From assembly GCF_003545885.1 (NCBI RefSeq), contig NZ_QHCT01000001.1:1178001-1242000 (forward strand): DNA of 64,000 nucleotides, in the 5' to 3' direction. Each line of letters begins with the position of its first letter. Position 1 is the stretch's first letter. The position numbers were made by a program, and so were the translations under genes. Below the pieces are notes generated by a model. It saw nothing but the letters and a program-made list of their open reading frames with translations. It made no database searches and was not told the DNA's origin. This document shows positions 18,895 to 32,085 of the stretch, one piece after another. Origin of the DNA: Leptospira stimsonii. Lineage in GTDB: Bacteria > Spirochaetota > Leptospiria > Leptospirales > Leptospiraceae.

Positions 18895-20223
18895 GTGGCT
18901 CTAACATTTGGAGAGATCTTAGAAAGAATCCGGATCATCGATCGAGATGTAACCGAACTCAATCGTCTCAAGTCCCGACTTCCAGCAGATCGTCCTTATT
19001 CTTCTTCCCTTCAGATTTCTTTCGACAAACAAATCAACGAACTCTTAAACGAAAGAGTCGGCCTCATGGAACTCGAGGTCTTGGATCCACCTTCTTGGAT
19101 TTTAGGAGCTCCTACAGTCGGGATTCCGCACGAAACACCGGTTCCGATCAAAGGACTTTTTCCTTCCGGAGATCTTTCGAAGGAAAAACCGGACGACCAA
19201 GACGTAATCAATTTCCTCAGAGAACTTCCGAAGACGGAAATCCATCTCCACCTCGAAGCTTGCGTGAACAAAGACACGATGAAACAGCTCATGGCGAAGA
19301 ATGGAATCACGGTTTCCGACGAAGAGTTTGAAGCGAAGTTCAACTTCAAAGATCTCAACGGATTTATCCAAGTATTCTTCTTTATCCAATCTCTTGTAAA
19401 AGAACCCGCTGACTTTTCCTACTTTGTGGGAAGTCTTGCGGAATACATGCGCGCAAACAACATCGTTTATACGGAAGTATTCTTCGCTCCTTCTAAGTTC
19501 ATCCAGAACGGCTTGGACTTCGACGAGATGGTGGACTATCTCGTCAATCGAATCAGAGAGGAGAAAGAGAATGACGGAATCACAATACGCTTGTTAGTCG
19601 ACGTCTCGCGTTCTTTCGGTCCGGAAAACGCGATGAATAATCTCAACCGTGTTCTCAAACTCAGACATCCGGAAGTTATCGGAATCGGACTCGGAGGCGC
19701 AGAGCTTATGGGACCGGCGAGAGACTATCAGGGAGTTTTTCAGAAAGCGAGAGAAGCCGGGCTTCGTGTAGTCGCCCACTCGGGAGAAGACGACGGACCT
19801 TGGGCGATCTGGGAAGCCGTAGAACTTCTCAAAGCGGAAAGAATTGGACACGGAACTTCGGCGATCCAAGATCCTGAACTCGTTCGTTACCTCAGGGAAA
19901 AACATATTCCTATCGAGATTTGTGTGACGTCTAACGTGTTCACCGGAAAATACGTCAGAAAAGAACAAAATCACCCGGTTCGATATTATTACGATCAAGG
20001 ACTTCCTCTTAGTATCAATACGGACGATCCTGAAATTTTCAACGTCAACCTTACCTATGAGTATTTTAAACTCTGGAGATTTTTGGATTTTTCTTTGGAC
20101 GAGATCGTTGACTTGATTCGTCAGGGAGTTTTCGCTTCTTTTCATCCGAACAAAGAATCTCTCTGGGCTGAAATGGAAAAGAAAATCAATCTCGTAAAGG
20201 CGAGATACGGTTTGAGAAAATAG
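18895..20223 (+). CDS. add: adenosine deaminase
   Basis: A 442-residue adenosine deaminase-like amidohydrolase, converting adenosine to inosine in purine salvage. Metal ligands HLHLE at 117-121. Later motifs are VAHSGEDDGPWAIWEA (about 300-315) with the catalytic Glu, ERIGHGTS with a metal His, ICVTSNVFTG and LSINTDDPEIF with the metal Asp. The ~105 residues before HLHLE exceed the usual family length and contain a coiled helix (about 10-60). GTG at 18895 is the apparent start, after a weak AGGAA. An adenine or AMP deaminase-like specificity is possible. Confidence 0.9.
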   Translation: MALTFGEILERIRIIDRDVTELNRLKSRLPADRPYSSSLQISFDKQINELLNERVGLMELEVLDPPSWILGAPTVGIPHETPVPIKGLFPSGDLSKEKPDDQDVINFLRELPKTEIHLHLEACVNKDTMKQLMAKNGITVSDEEFEAKFNFKDLNGFIQVFFFIQSLVKEPADFSYFVGSLAEYMRANNIVYTEVFFAPSKFIQNGLDFDEMVDYLVNRIREEKENDGITIRLLVDVSRSFGPENAMNNLNRVLKLRHPEVIGIGLGGAELMGPARDYQGVFQKAREAGLRVVAHSGEDDGPWAIWEAVELLKAERIGHGTSAIQDPELVRYLREKHIPIEICVTSNVFTGKYVRKEQNHPVRYYYDQGLPLSINTDDPEIFNVNLTYEYFKLWRFLDFSLDEIVDLIRQGVFASFHPNKESLWAEMEKKINLVKARYGLRK

Positions 20224-20372
20224 ATTTTCAATTCCTTTCGAAGTATCCGCTTCTTTCTTTTCGAACTGAATTCTTCGATAAAAAAAACGAAATAAGAATA
20301 AAACGAAAAATCCTTCTCTTTGATCCGAATTCTTCTTTTCTAATTCTTTCCAATTCTTAAAGATCTCTTCCT

Positions 20373-20792
20373 ATGCAACCTAGAATCAATATCATTACTC
20401 TCGGAGTAAAAAATTTCGACAAAGCGGTTCGTTTTTATCAGGAAGGATTGGGATTTCCTCGGATGGATTTTCAAGGGGATATCGCCTTCTTTACGTTAAA
20501 CGGAACTTGGTTCACACTCTTTCCCTTGGACGAACTCGCCGCTGATATCGGTGTTCCGTCGCAAGGAACGGGTTTTCGAGGATTCACGCTTGCTTATAAC
20601 GGTTCTTCAAAAAAAGAAGTGGATGAAGTGATTGCACAAGCGCAGAAGGCCGGTGCAAAGATCGTAAAACAACCTCAAGACGTTTTCTGGGGAGGATACT
20701 CCGGTTATTTCGAAGATCCGGAAGGTTACTATTGGGAAGTTGCATGGAATCCGATATTTTATCCCGGCCCAAAATCGGAGGATACACCTTAA
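20373..20792 (+). CDS. VOC (glyoxalase/bleomycin-resistance fold) protein
   Basis: A 139-residue vicinal-oxygen-chelate protein. Two beta-alpha-beta-beta-beta modules are visible. The first opens RINIITLGVKNFDKAVRFYQEGLGF. The second ends with the classical GYSGYFEDPEGYYWEVAWNP (about 108-127), carrying the metal-ligand Glu. The position equivalent to the first His of true glyoxalase I is not evident, so the reaction is open. It stands alone, with 150 bases upstream and decayed DNA downstream. Confidence 0.88.
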   Translation: MQPRINIITLGVKNFDKAVRFYQEGLGFPRMDFQGDIAFFTLNGTWFTLFPLDELAADIGVPSQGTGFRGFTLAYNGSSKKEVDEVIAQAQKAGAKIVKQPQDVFWGGYSGYFEDPEGYYWEVAWNPIFYPGPKSEDTP

Positions 20793-20983
20793 AAATCACG
20801 AACAATCGACGACCCTTCTCGATTCAACGTATGAAATGTAGTTTCGTTTTAGAGTGATAAATTCTTTTCGGAACTACATAATTCTTTTTGAAAATAATTT
20901 CTTTATGAAATTCGAAATGAATCGCGCTCGTCGCAATAAACTTTAAAGATTTCCTCTTGTTCACAAAAATAGTTTTTTTCAAA

Positions 20984-21570
20984 GATGGACTTTAAGAAGT
21001 TCGTTGTGGAAGGAACGATGACATACTATACTGTAAGGCCCGAATGAGAAAAATCGGAATTAGCTTCTCTCGAAAACGCGACCGCGAACTCAACTCACGA
21101 ACTAAAAATGGATCAAAGGTAATTCTTCCTCGGAGTCTCCGATTGATCTACAGATCACGTTTGAGGAAGATGATGCCGAAGAGTCAGAACTTCCGGACTC
21201 TCTTGTGAGTTTCGGCGGATCCGAGCGACTGAAAGAATCCTCACAAAGGCAGGCGTTGATAACATCGAATAGGATTCAACTGGATTCGTAACACAGGAAG
21301 GAAGTCTTTTTATCCTTTTCACATCGTCGGGAGTCTCAAATGTTTAGATCAAGATCGCTCTGAGTGTAAGACCTCTGATAAAAAGATCGCTAGGGATATG
21401 ATCGCCTTTCCTCAATACGGGGCAACCTAAAGGCGCCAAGAATTTCCGACTTCAAGATTGTCCGTAAGTAATTCTTGTTTCTAAAGACGTTGCGCACGCC
21501 ATCCGCGAGTTCATCGGGATTTTGTTTTCGCCGGCGGAAGGCTGGAACGATGAAAGTCGATTTTGAATCG
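20984..21570 (+). pseudogene. decayed gene, several frames
   Basis: The interval 20793-21815 has no intact gene, but protein-like text appears in successive frames of the plus strand. From 20984: MDFKKFVVEGTMTYYTVRPE, then an in-frame TGA, then EKSELASLENATANSTHELK to a TAA. A shifted frame from about 21119 reads DLQITFEEDDAEESELPDSL and SFGGSERLKESSQ up to 21291. Further pieces are DKKIARDMIAFPQYGAT (ending about 21429) and DVAHAIREFIGILFSPAEGW (about 21487-21546). I read this as one or two genes broken by stops and frameshifts. The family is not recognised. Bases 21570-21815 hold nothing clear. Confidence 0.45.
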
Positions 21571-21815
21571 ATGCAATAAAGTGACTCAGGAAGTAATAAT
21601 CTAAGGATCGATCAAACGGAAAGAAAAGGTTTGTAACCTTATTTCGGGTCGATCCTATACAAAAACAATCAAAATAGAATATACAAAAAAATTATGATCG
21701 AAAACCGATTCAAGATTGTTTTTACGATATTAGAATTTAAAACGAAGACATTCTATTTTTTTGAATCGGGTAAAAGTAAGTTTCTTTTTAAATAGGAACT
21801 CGTCTAATCAACAGT

Positions 21816-22586
21816 ATGAATCCAGTTTTATTCTTAGGTCACGGTTCTCCGATGAATCTAGTCATCCCAACCGAATTCTCCCGCAGTTTGGAAGCCTTTG
21901 GTTCTACCTTGGAAGGTGTGAAGAATATCCTAATCGTTTCCGCACATTGGAAGACGAGGGGGACTTATGTGACAATCGCCGATCCACCGGAGCAAATTTA
22001 CGATTTCTACGGATTCCCGGATGCGTTGTATGCAATCGAATATCATCCCAAGGGCGATTCTTCCTTAGCGAATCGTGTGAAAGAAGTCGTAAAAACCGTT
22101 TCAGTTCAGACGACTTCCGAACGGGGAATCGATCATGGAAGTTGGGGAGTCCTTTACTTTCTTTTTCAAAAAGCGAATCTTCCCGTGGTTCAATTGAGTA
22201 TCGACGCTAATCTGAGCGCGGAACAACAATACCGAATCGGGCAGGAGTTGAGACAATTGAGAGAAGAAGGGACTTTAATCATCGGAAGCGGGAACATCGT
22301 TCACAATCTGGGAAAAGCGGACTTCCACAATATGAACGCCACACCTGCGGATTGGGCGATCGAGTTTGACGAATTCGTGCGACAAGCGCTCGAATCCAGA
22401 AACGATAAGGCGATCTTAGAATTTCAAAAGAAGGGAGACATTGCGAAACTTGCGGCTCCTTCCACGGAGCATTTCGAACCGATCTTTTACGTATTAGGAG
22501 CGATGATGCCCGAAGAAAAAATCAAGTTCATCCATCACAGTTTTCAAAATCGATCCGTTTCGATGCGATCCTTCGTTGGCGTCTAA
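21816..22586 (+). CDS. extradiol ring-cleavage dioxygenase, DODA/YgiD type
   Basis: A 256-residue class III extradiol dioxygenase of the LigB fold, like E. coli YgiD (4,5-DOPA dioxygenase). Metal and active-site features are LGHGSPMN (6-13), VSAHWKTRGTYVT (about 43-55), DHGSWGVLYFLF (about 108-119), IGSGNIVHNL (about 154-163) and the C-terminal STEHFEPIFYVLGAM. It probably opens a catecholic ring with non-haem iron; the natural substrate is unknown. Its stop is 2 bases from the stop of the convergent HTTM gene. Confidence 0.9.
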   Translation: MNPVLFLGHGSPMNLVIPTEFSRSLEAFGSTLEGVKNILIVSAHWKTRGTYVTIADPPEQIYDFYGFPDALYAIEYHPKGDSSLANRVKEVVKTVSVQTTSERGIDHGSWGVLYFLFQKANLPVVQLSIDANLSAEQQYRIGQELRQLREEGTLIIGSGNIVHNLGKADFHNMNATPADWAIEFDEFVRQALESRNDKAILEFQKKGDIAKLAAPSTEHFEPIFYVLGAMMPEEKIKFIHHSFQNRSVSMRSFVGV

Positions 22587-22588
22587 CG

Positions 22589-24100
<1,512 letters not shown>

Positions 24101-25036
24101 AATAACCGGATCCGATGTGATTCCACTCGCCAGAAAAACGTTTCTTTGAAAGTTCTGCAAGCATTCCTGGAATCTCCGATTGAGAATCGGGCAAAAGCTC
24201 GTTCGAGTGAAAGACTTCTTCCATTCCCAAAGAGATGGTTTTCAGATCCAAGACGTCCGCTCCTTCGCGAATCAAAAGTTCTCCGCCCTGATTTCGGGTT
24301 TGGCTCGGATGAGAAAAAATAAAGATCTGACGATTCTGTTCGATAGCGTTGTGTGCGGAAGAAATGGCTCCCGATTTTTCCGGAGCCTCCATAATAAAAA
24401 CGGAAGAACAGATTCCGGTGATGATTCGATTTCGTTTTGGAAAAGAATATTTTAATGGGACATGGCCCGGAGGATATTCGGTAAGAATCAAAGCGCGATC
24501 CGATTCTTTCATGCTCCGATACAAATTTTTATTTTCGTTAGGATATTCCGTTTCTGGTCCGGTTCCAAGAACTCCGATCACCGCCAAACCTTCATCGAGC
24601 GCATAACGCATAGAAACTGCGTCGATACCTTTCGCGAGACCGGAAACGATTCCGAAAAAACCTTGGGTTTTAAGAAAAGAAGGAAGCAACGTCGAAGCGA
24701 AAGAGGAAATAGGAGACGGCTCTCTCGTTCCCACTACTGCCGCGAAATTCTCTCTAAGAATGTTTCGATTTCCCTTTATAAAAAGAATCAGAGGCGGATC
24801 AAAGATTTCTTTTAAGAGCGGTGGATATTCCTCGTCGAAAAAGGAAATAAAATCGAATCCGAGTTCATGCACTTCATCCGAGATTTTTCCTGCGGAAACC
24901 ATCGCGTTCTTCAAAATCGATTCGGGAAGAGAAGAACGTAAATCGTTTTCCGCTTGACCCCAAGAATTCCAATTTTTGAATATTCTTGTCCGAAAACAAA
25001 TTTGAGAAACTTTCGGATCCGCTAAAACTAGGAGAT

Positions 25037-25921
25037 TCATTCTTCTTTCACTGAATTCTCGGAGATCTTTTTTAAATTTTGAAGAACGTTTTGATAAGAA
25101 TCGTTCTTATCCAGACCTTCTCGAACCAAACCGGCATCGTTCAATTCTTCGATCGTCTTTTTGATTTTCAGATATTCTTCCTTTGCGTCTTCGGATTTTC
25201 CGAGTCTGTATAAGAAGTTAGCTTTTGCAAAACGAGCGGGAACGTTTCTAAATTCTTTTTTTAGAATATCGTCCAGAATTCTCAACGCCTTGTCCTGATC
25301 GTGGAACCCGGCGGACACACCTTCCCAAGAAGAATCGGGCATGGAAGAATCGAAATAAATCAACGCCAATTGAAACGGAAATCGGGAATCCCTCGGATCT
25401 TGGATCGCGAGGTGCGTAAAAAGATCGATCGCGATCTGTCTTCGTACGGTTTCCCAACCCCTGTCCTTCGAGGCGTTTGCATAAGCGAGAGCCGTTTCGT
25501 ATAACAGCTGTTGGTCGATTGGTTTGAGAAGAAGTGCTTTTTCAAAAAAAGGAATCGCAGGTTCGAAAAAATGAAGTTCGGCTCCTACGATTTCCACCTT
25601 CTTTCCTTCGTTATTTTCCTTGAGGGCGCGGTTGTAGTATTTCACTCCCATATCATAGTCGCCGATTTTCATATAACCCTGCGCGATTTTCCAACTCAAG
25701 GCGCCCGCGGATCTTGTCTTTTGTACCATCGTTGATATTTTCTTTTCCAGTTCGATGATTTCTGCTTCGTTGAGAGCCAATCTTTCTTTCCAGGCTTCCA
25801 AATCTTCCACTGTGGGAGGCCTTTCGCCTCGATTTTGAAAACCGAAGTTTTTGGATCTTTCGCAGGAAACGAAAAGAAAAACGATAAGAATGATGAGAAC
25901 ACGTAGAATGTTTTTTGACAT
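25037..25921 (-). CDS. TPR-repeat lipoprotein
   Basis: A 294-residue predicted lipoprotein: signal peptide MSKNILRVLIILIVFLFVSC with the lipobox Cys at about 20. After an acidic coiled segment come tetratricopeptide-like units (KIAQGYMKIGDYDMGVKYYNRAL, LETALAYANASKDRG, KANFLYRLGKSEDAKEEYLKI). It probably sits in the envelope as a protein-binding scaffold. The gene overlaps the start of dprA by four bases, and is preceded by a terminator that isolates it from the DoxX gene. Confidence 0.85.
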   Translation of the reverse strand: MSKNILRVLIILIVFLFVSCERSKNFGFQNRGERPPTVEDLEAWKERLALNEAEIIELEKKISTMVQKTRSAGALSWKIAQGYMKIGDYDMGVKYYNRALKENNEGKKVEIVGAELHFFEPAIPFFEKALLLKPIDQQLLYETALAYANASKDRGWETVRRQIAIDLFTHLAIQDPRDSRFPFQLALIYFDSSMPDSSWEGVSAGFHDQDKALRILDDILKKEFRNVPARFAKANFLYRLGKSEDAKEEYLKIKKTIEELNDAGLVREGLDKNDSYQNVLQNLKKISENSVKEE

Positions 25922-26045
25922 GAAACTTCCTCGAAACGGGTGAGACTTCCTGAGTATTCCTATCGGCTAACCGAAAAAATCTCATCTCCCTAAATGTTAC
26001 GGTTCTCGGATTGGAAAGAAGAGGGTGGGTTGGAGAAGAAAAACG

Positions 26046-26075
26046 AAAAAAGCGGAGTGAAAACCCCGCTTTTTT
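26046..26075 (-). terminator. intrinsic terminator after the DoxX gene
   Basis: The inverted repeat AAAAAAGCGG (26046-26055) / CCGCTTTTTT (26066-26075) has a 10-base loop. Read on the minus strand it is a GC stem followed by a U tract, 11 bases downstream of the DoxX stop. The run of T on the other side makes it potentially bidirectional. Confidence 0.8.
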
Positions 26076-26085
26076 TCAAAAGAAC

Positions 26086-26433
<348 letters not shown>

Positions 26434-26564
26434 ACTAACTCCTTAATTCTTAAGATTCCTAAGAAGAATTCAATCTTCCCGAATAAGATAGGTGCTGAAT
26501 CTTGATTGAACATTGGACTCCGGCAATCAGAATTTGACGGTAAAATGAAAATGGTTTCAATCTT

Positions 26565-27011
26565 TTGGATATAAAAAAACTCGATAAATCGGATTCGCAC
26601 TGGATCTATCTCCTCGAAAACACTTGTTTTGGAGCGGATGCTTGGACGGAAGAGATGATACTTTCCCATTTTTTAGAATCGGAAGGGGTCGGGGTCAAGG
26701 ATCTGGGTTACGTTCTTTACAAAATTATCGGAGAAGAAATCGAAATTTTTAAGGTCGCCATTCATCCTTCCCAGAGAAGAGAGGGAAGAGCAAAGCGACT
26801 TTTGGAATCTTTGCTAAACGCACAAAAGGGAAAGACTTTTTTCTTAGAGGTTAGTGCCCACAATCTTTCAGCGATCGGTCTTTATACTTCCTGCGGCTTT
26901 CAAAGAATTCATATAAGAAAACACTACTATAACGACGGTTCGGATGCGCTCGTTTTCAAAAAAATCCCCGCGGATGATTTTGAAAACTACAGCTTCGACG
27001 TTCCGAGTTAG
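26565..27011 (+). CDS. rimI: RimI-like GNAT N-acetyltransferase
   Basis: A 148-residue GNAT acetyltransferase. Motif A reads FKVAIHPSQRREGRAKRLLESLL (about 62-84), with the acetyl-CoA loop QRREGRAK. The later EVSAHNLSAIGLYTSCGFQRI and RKHYYNDGSDALVF are the RimI pattern, in which the Glu and Tyr serve catalysis and the N-terminus of ribosomal protein S18 is the usual target. It starts with TTG at 26565, since no ATG is available near the family start. The target in this organism is inferred. Confidence 0.85.
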   Translation: MDIKKLDKSDSHWIYLLENTCFGADAWTEEMILSHFLESEGVGVKDLGYVLYKIIGEEIEIFKVAIHPSQRREGRAKRLLESLLNAQKGKTFFLEVSAHNLSAIGLYTSCGFQRIHIRKHYYNDGSDALVFKKIPADDFENYSFDVPS

Positions 27012-27242
27012 ACGAACCAGTTTCTCGACTTCGGTTTGACGTTTCTGTTAAGCGACCAAACTCGACACTCTAAATACTACTCAAACGAGTGAGAAGCCGT
27101 CCTTCTAAAGAGAATTCCACCGATGTCTTTTCGTATTCCGGAGGATAAAATCGATTTTTTATAAACTTTCCGATCTACTTTTTGAATTTTAGATGCAAGA
27201 TCTCATTTCTGGGATACACTGTTTTCATTGGATAATTATAAA

Positions 27243-28343
27243 ATGAAAAGAATCTTTTGTATTCTCTTTTTGATTTTGCTCTGTGGTTTTTCCACAAACT
27301 GTTTTTTAAATCCTCTCTCTCAATTTGTCACGGAAGCGATTTTTCCAACAAAAGAAAATTGTCCCAATTGCACTGAACAACAGTTTATCGCTCTGGCCGC
27401 CGTAATAAAACCGAATGCCAACGGAATCAAAGCCTTCGCGTTCGATCTATCTTCTTCCTTTTCTAGTTTTTGCGCCTCGGGAATTTGTGCCGGCGGGATT
27501 ACGGAAGCTGAATCGAATTCCACGGTTACGGTCGCCGTTCCGAATGGCGCTATTGTAAGTAATTTGGTAGCGACTTTTTCCATTCCGGAGAATTCCAAAC
27601 TGGAAGTTGCCGGTGTAACTCAGGTCTCTGGCGTAACTGCAAATGATTTTAGCAAACCCGTTACTTATTCGTTCACCGACGAAAACGGATTAAAAAAAGA
27701 TTATACTGTTTCTGTCGTACCAGCTACGAACGGAGATCGAGTGAACGGCGTCTTAGTTATTTTTTCTTCGGGTCTGGATAATTATTGGACGAAATGTTCT
27801 TACGGTCAAGTTTACAGACCTGGTTTCAATGACTGTCAAGGAAAAGGAAGCGCAGGTGATGATTACGGAGCAATTACCGATACTCTCACGTATTGTTCCA
27901 CTGCGGATGCGAGTTGTGACGATGGCTTTTCCTTAACTTCCGGACCTTTAATGGCCGCATGTCAAAATATGCAAAACGATTTGCCTGCAATGCAATCGTT
28001 GTCCGGAGTTTATTCACCGATTGCTCCTCCTCCGGCAGATTTATACAGCGGTCCGAATGGGTCTTTGATGTCTGGTTGCCCGGGTTTTAAAACGGTAAAT
28101 CCATGTTTTGCGGGAGGCGCCGGTGGAATTGTCTGTTCGCCTGGATTTACCGGAATTGCAATTGATACGACTTTATTTTCGGAAACTTTTTCCGGGGACT
28201 ATTGGACAACGACTTCTTGCACTGCTACCACGGCCGCAAAAATTTCAATGCTCGGACCAGGGCTTGCTAACGCTTCAGTGAAGAATCTCGTAAGCTCAGC
28301 ATCCAAGAGAGCTCTTCGGTGTGTTCGGAGAAACTTGAGTTAA
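27243..28343 (+). CDS. surface lipoprotein with DUF1566/Lcl-like C-terminal domain
   Basis: About 366 residues. Lipoprotein signal MKRIFCILFLILLCGFSTNC (start ATG 27243; a TTG five codons earlier is less likely). An Ig-like repeat follows (about 65-160, with SNLVATFSIPENSKLEVAGV and NDFSKPVTYSFTDENG). The Cys-rich segment YWTKCSYGQVYRPGFNDCQG leads into a Leptospira-type DUF1566/Lcl domain ending YWTTTSCTATTA...ALRCVRRN. Such proteins are often surface exposed; binding partners are unknown. A second lipoprotein follows 89 bases downstream. Confidence 0.8.
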   Translation: MKRIFCILFLILLCGFSTNCFLNPLSQFVTEAIFPTKENCPNCTEQQFIALAAVIKPNANGIKAFAFDLSSSFSSFCASGICAGGITEAESNSTVTVAVPNGAIVSNLVATFSIPENSKLEVAGVTQVSGVTANDFSKPVTYSFTDENGLKKDYTVSVVPATNGDRVNGVLVIFSSGLDNYWTKCSYGQVYRPGFNDCQGKGSAGDDYGAITDTLTYCSTADASCDDGFSLTSGPLMAACQNMQNDLPAMQSLSGVYSPIAPPPADLYSGPNGSLMSGCPGFKTVNPCFAGGAGGIVCSPGFTGIAIDTTLFSETFSGDYWTTTSCTATTAAKISMLGPGLANASVKNLVSSASKRALRCVRRNLS

Positions 28344-28432
28344 AAAGAATATTTCATATTTTTAATGTGAATTAGCGATCCGATTCTAATCATTCGAAAA
28401 ATTAATAAATCATAACAGTACAAAAAGGACCT

Positions 28433-29176
28433 ATGAAAATTAAATTCTGCATTGTTTTGCCATTCTACTTATTCGTTTTTCTTTCGAATTGTAAGATCGA
28501 TCAAAGGTTAAGCGAAGATAAAACTCACAGGACGATCCTTGCGTCCGCGGATGCAACGTGTAAGGTCGCTTCCGTCGAACCTCTCTATTCATTTTTGTTC
28601 GGTTTGGCCCCCGTGTTTCGTAAACCCGAGCCCAGCGTTCCAGCCGGTCAAACCTTAAGAATCACCGAATTCACAAATTGGAAAGACTACGCGGTCACGT
28701 TAGTCGGCGGTTGGGCAATCACCCTCGTGAGAAGAACCAGGACGATCGAATTCTGTGACGAGAATTTATTCGCGAGTAGTTGGAATCCGGAAAGACAATC
28801 CGTGGATCAGACCCTGTATCAGATGGCTGTAACCGGAAAGGTAGTTTTGTTTTTAAAATCGGGAGAATCTTTTTCCCAGGTTCGAATTCTCGGATTTGAC
28901 GAAAGTTCCATCGAAGTGGAAACGGTCGTTCCCGATCCGAACGGCGGGTTTACGGATCGTGCGATCCTCAGAGACGGTTCCACGATCGACGGAAAGCAGA
29001 TCGGTCAGGACGACAAAGAAGTTCAGATGGAGAATTTGGAAGGAAGAAAGATTACCATTCAGAAGGCAAATCTGCATAAGATCGATATGAGGGTTCCGAA
29101 AACGATCAAAGAAAAAAGAAATCTTTTAAAGGTAGATATTTCGAAGATCGCATTCGAAGATTCTACGAAAAGATAA
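28433..29176 (+). CDS. lipoprotein, hypothetical
   Basis: A 247-residue predicted lipoprotein: MKIKFCIVLPFYLFVFLSNC, Cys at about 20. The middle has a small hydrophobic FLFGLAPVF turn near residue 60. The C-terminal part is made of short beta strands (FSQVRILGFDESSIEV, DDKEVQMENLEGRKITI) like a beta-sandwich found in Leptospira lipoproteins. No enzyme motif. It follows the DUF1566-like lipoprotein on the same strand. A compact AAGCCG-AC-CGGCTT hairpin (29222-29235) lies downstream but lacks a T tract. Confidence 0.75.
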   Translation: MKIKFCIVLPFYLFVFLSNCKIDQRLSEDKTHRTILASADATCKVASVEPLYSFLFGLAPVFRKPEPSVPAGQTLRITEFTNWKDYAVTLVGGWAITLVRRTRTIEFCDENLFASSWNPERQSVDQTLYQMAVTGKVVLFLKSGESFSQVRILGFDESSIEVETVVPDPNGGFTDRAILRDGSTIDGKQIGQDDKEVQMENLEGRKITIQKANLHKIDMRVPKTIKEKRNLLKVDISKIAFEDSTKR

Positions 29177-29502
29177 TCATCGGGTTTCTCTGCGAAGAAT
29201 TCGGGTGCGACTAACAAAAGAAAGCCGACCGGCTTCCTCGACTTTCCAGTGGACTCTAAGTTTCGAAAAGCTTACTTAGTGGTTTTCCGTTTTTTGAATC
29301 TGTTGCGAAAGAAAACGAGGATTCTTATATTCTTTCGAACCAGGGAAACGAGGGGATTCGATTTTTTACGATAGATTCTCGCGAAAAAAAGCGGATCGTC
29401 ATGGGACAACTCGGTGGACACCGAGGATTCGAAGAAAGTTTCTATTCAACTGAATTCTTCTTTCCAAGAAGAATCGTACAAAAGGTTCCCAGGCCCTCTT
29501 GA
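29177..29502 (+). pseudogene. possible gene remnant between lipoprotein gene and ispF
   Basis: No start codon opens a usable frame here. Two adjacent plus-strand frames nevertheless read as protein-like text. From 29177: KRKPTGFLDFPVDSKFRK. From about 29260, shifted: SLLSGFPFFESVAKENEDSY and NQGNEGIRFFTIDSREKKRI, then [14 protein letters not shown]. The 3' end is antisense to ispF, so any original gene probably ended earlier. Family unknown; low confidence. Confidence 0.3.
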
Positions 29503-29936
29503 CGACCGAGCGCTCCCATTTTTTCGGTCGTAGTCGCCTTGACAGAAACACAATCTGCAGGAAGGGACAAAAGATTACTTAAAGATTTTGTAATCCTTTC
29601 TTTGAGCGGTGCGATTTTCGGTCTTTCACCGATCACGGTGCAGTCCACGTTGATCAGTTCGAATTTTTTCTCACGCATGAGTTCCAAACACTTGGAGAGA
29701 ATGATCTTACTGTCGATGTTTTTTATTTTCGGATCGGTGTCCGGAAAATGTTGCCCGATATCGCCGAGAGCCAGAGCTCCCAAGATAGCGTCCGAGATTG
29801 CATGAAGAATGATGTCGGCATCCGAGTGGCCTACGAGAGCGAATTCCGATTCGCATTCGATTCCTCCCAAAACGAGAGGGCGTTCTGCGTTGATTTCCAA
29901 TTTGTGAAAATCGATTCCGTTTCCGATTCGATACAT
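29442..29936 (-). CDS. ispF: 2-C-methyl-D-erythritol 2,4-cyclodiphosphate synthase
   Basis: A 164-residue IspF, the fifth step of the MEP isoprenoid pathway; it cyclises CDP-ME-2-phosphate with release of CMP. The N-terminal [10 protein letters not shown] carries the metal-binding Asp/His pair. [31 protein letters not shown] (about 36-66) carries the third metal His and the substrate site. The C terminus has [19 protein letters not shown]. Length fits the family. It is monocistronic on the minus strand, with the 56-bp repeat array 160 bases upstream. Confidence 0.96.
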   Translation of the reverse strand: MYRIGNGIDFHKLEINAERPLVLGGIECESEFALVGHSDADIILHAISDAILGALALGDIGQHFPDTDPKIKNIDSKIILSKCLELMREKKFELINVDCTVIGERPKIAPLKERITKSLSNLLSLPADCVSVKATTTEKMGALGRQEGLGTFCTILLGKKNSVE

Positions 29937-30099
29937 TTGTTTATTCCTAAATCATAATATTCTAAATGGCGTGGATTTTCATTTTTCAGAGTTTTCGTTT
30001 TTTGAAAGGCAAGTCTTTTTTGTGACACTCAAAATTTGTTCCGACAAACAAATCCCCGGAAGAATCTTTAGCGGAGGATTGTTGCTTTTGTCATAGGAA

Positions 30100-31469
<1,370 letters not shown>

Positions 31470-31473
<4 letters not shown>

Positions 31474-31976
31474 AAGTAGGGCCAGTACGTTGTCGTAGTA
31501 GAAATTCCTTTTAATTTTGGATAGGCGAGATCGGCGCCCGTGTTACAATTAGACTGACATTGTCTCCAAAGATTCCCGCTATTTGAGGAACCGGAGCGTT
31601 TTGCGTTTTCAAAATCCTTTTCCGCATCAAAGGCACAAGTTCCATTCGAAGAAACGGAGTTTAGATAGAATGTAGAATTGCACTTACTCCAACAGCGGAG
31701 GAGTTCGTCGAGAGTGTCCCGGTTTTGCCGGTTCGAGGGCTGAATTCCAATTTGAAAACGATCCAATTCAGCGGCTTTACATTTATCACTGATGACCACC
31801 GGAGTTTTCAAACAGAGATTCCCTTGAGTATAGTAGTCGACACAAGACGGATCGGAACCCGAAGAGAGAATCCAACTAATAAGTTGTAGGTCTTTTGAGT
31901 CGGATTCTTTTTTTGAAGCAAAACATCCAGTGAATGAAAGGATACAAAGTAGAATAAAAATGGATTGTTTGTGCAC
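31470..31976 (-). CDS. small Cys-rich lipoprotein, hypothetical
   Basis: A 168-residue predicted lipoprotein: [18 protein letters not shown], Cys at about 18. The mature part has many cysteines ([51 protein letters not shown]), suggesting disulfides in the periplasm or on the surface. It overlaps nadA by 4 bases, so it is cotranscribed with an unrelated metabolic gene. No family recognised. Confidence 0.8.
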
Positions 31977-32085
31977 AGCAAAATCCTATCCCTTTCAATT
32001 TCTCTCAAGAGAAGTCTTGCTTCAATCAAAAAATAAGATAGGAATCGGCCTGAATTAAATTGCAAATCTGTATTTTTAAAATATA

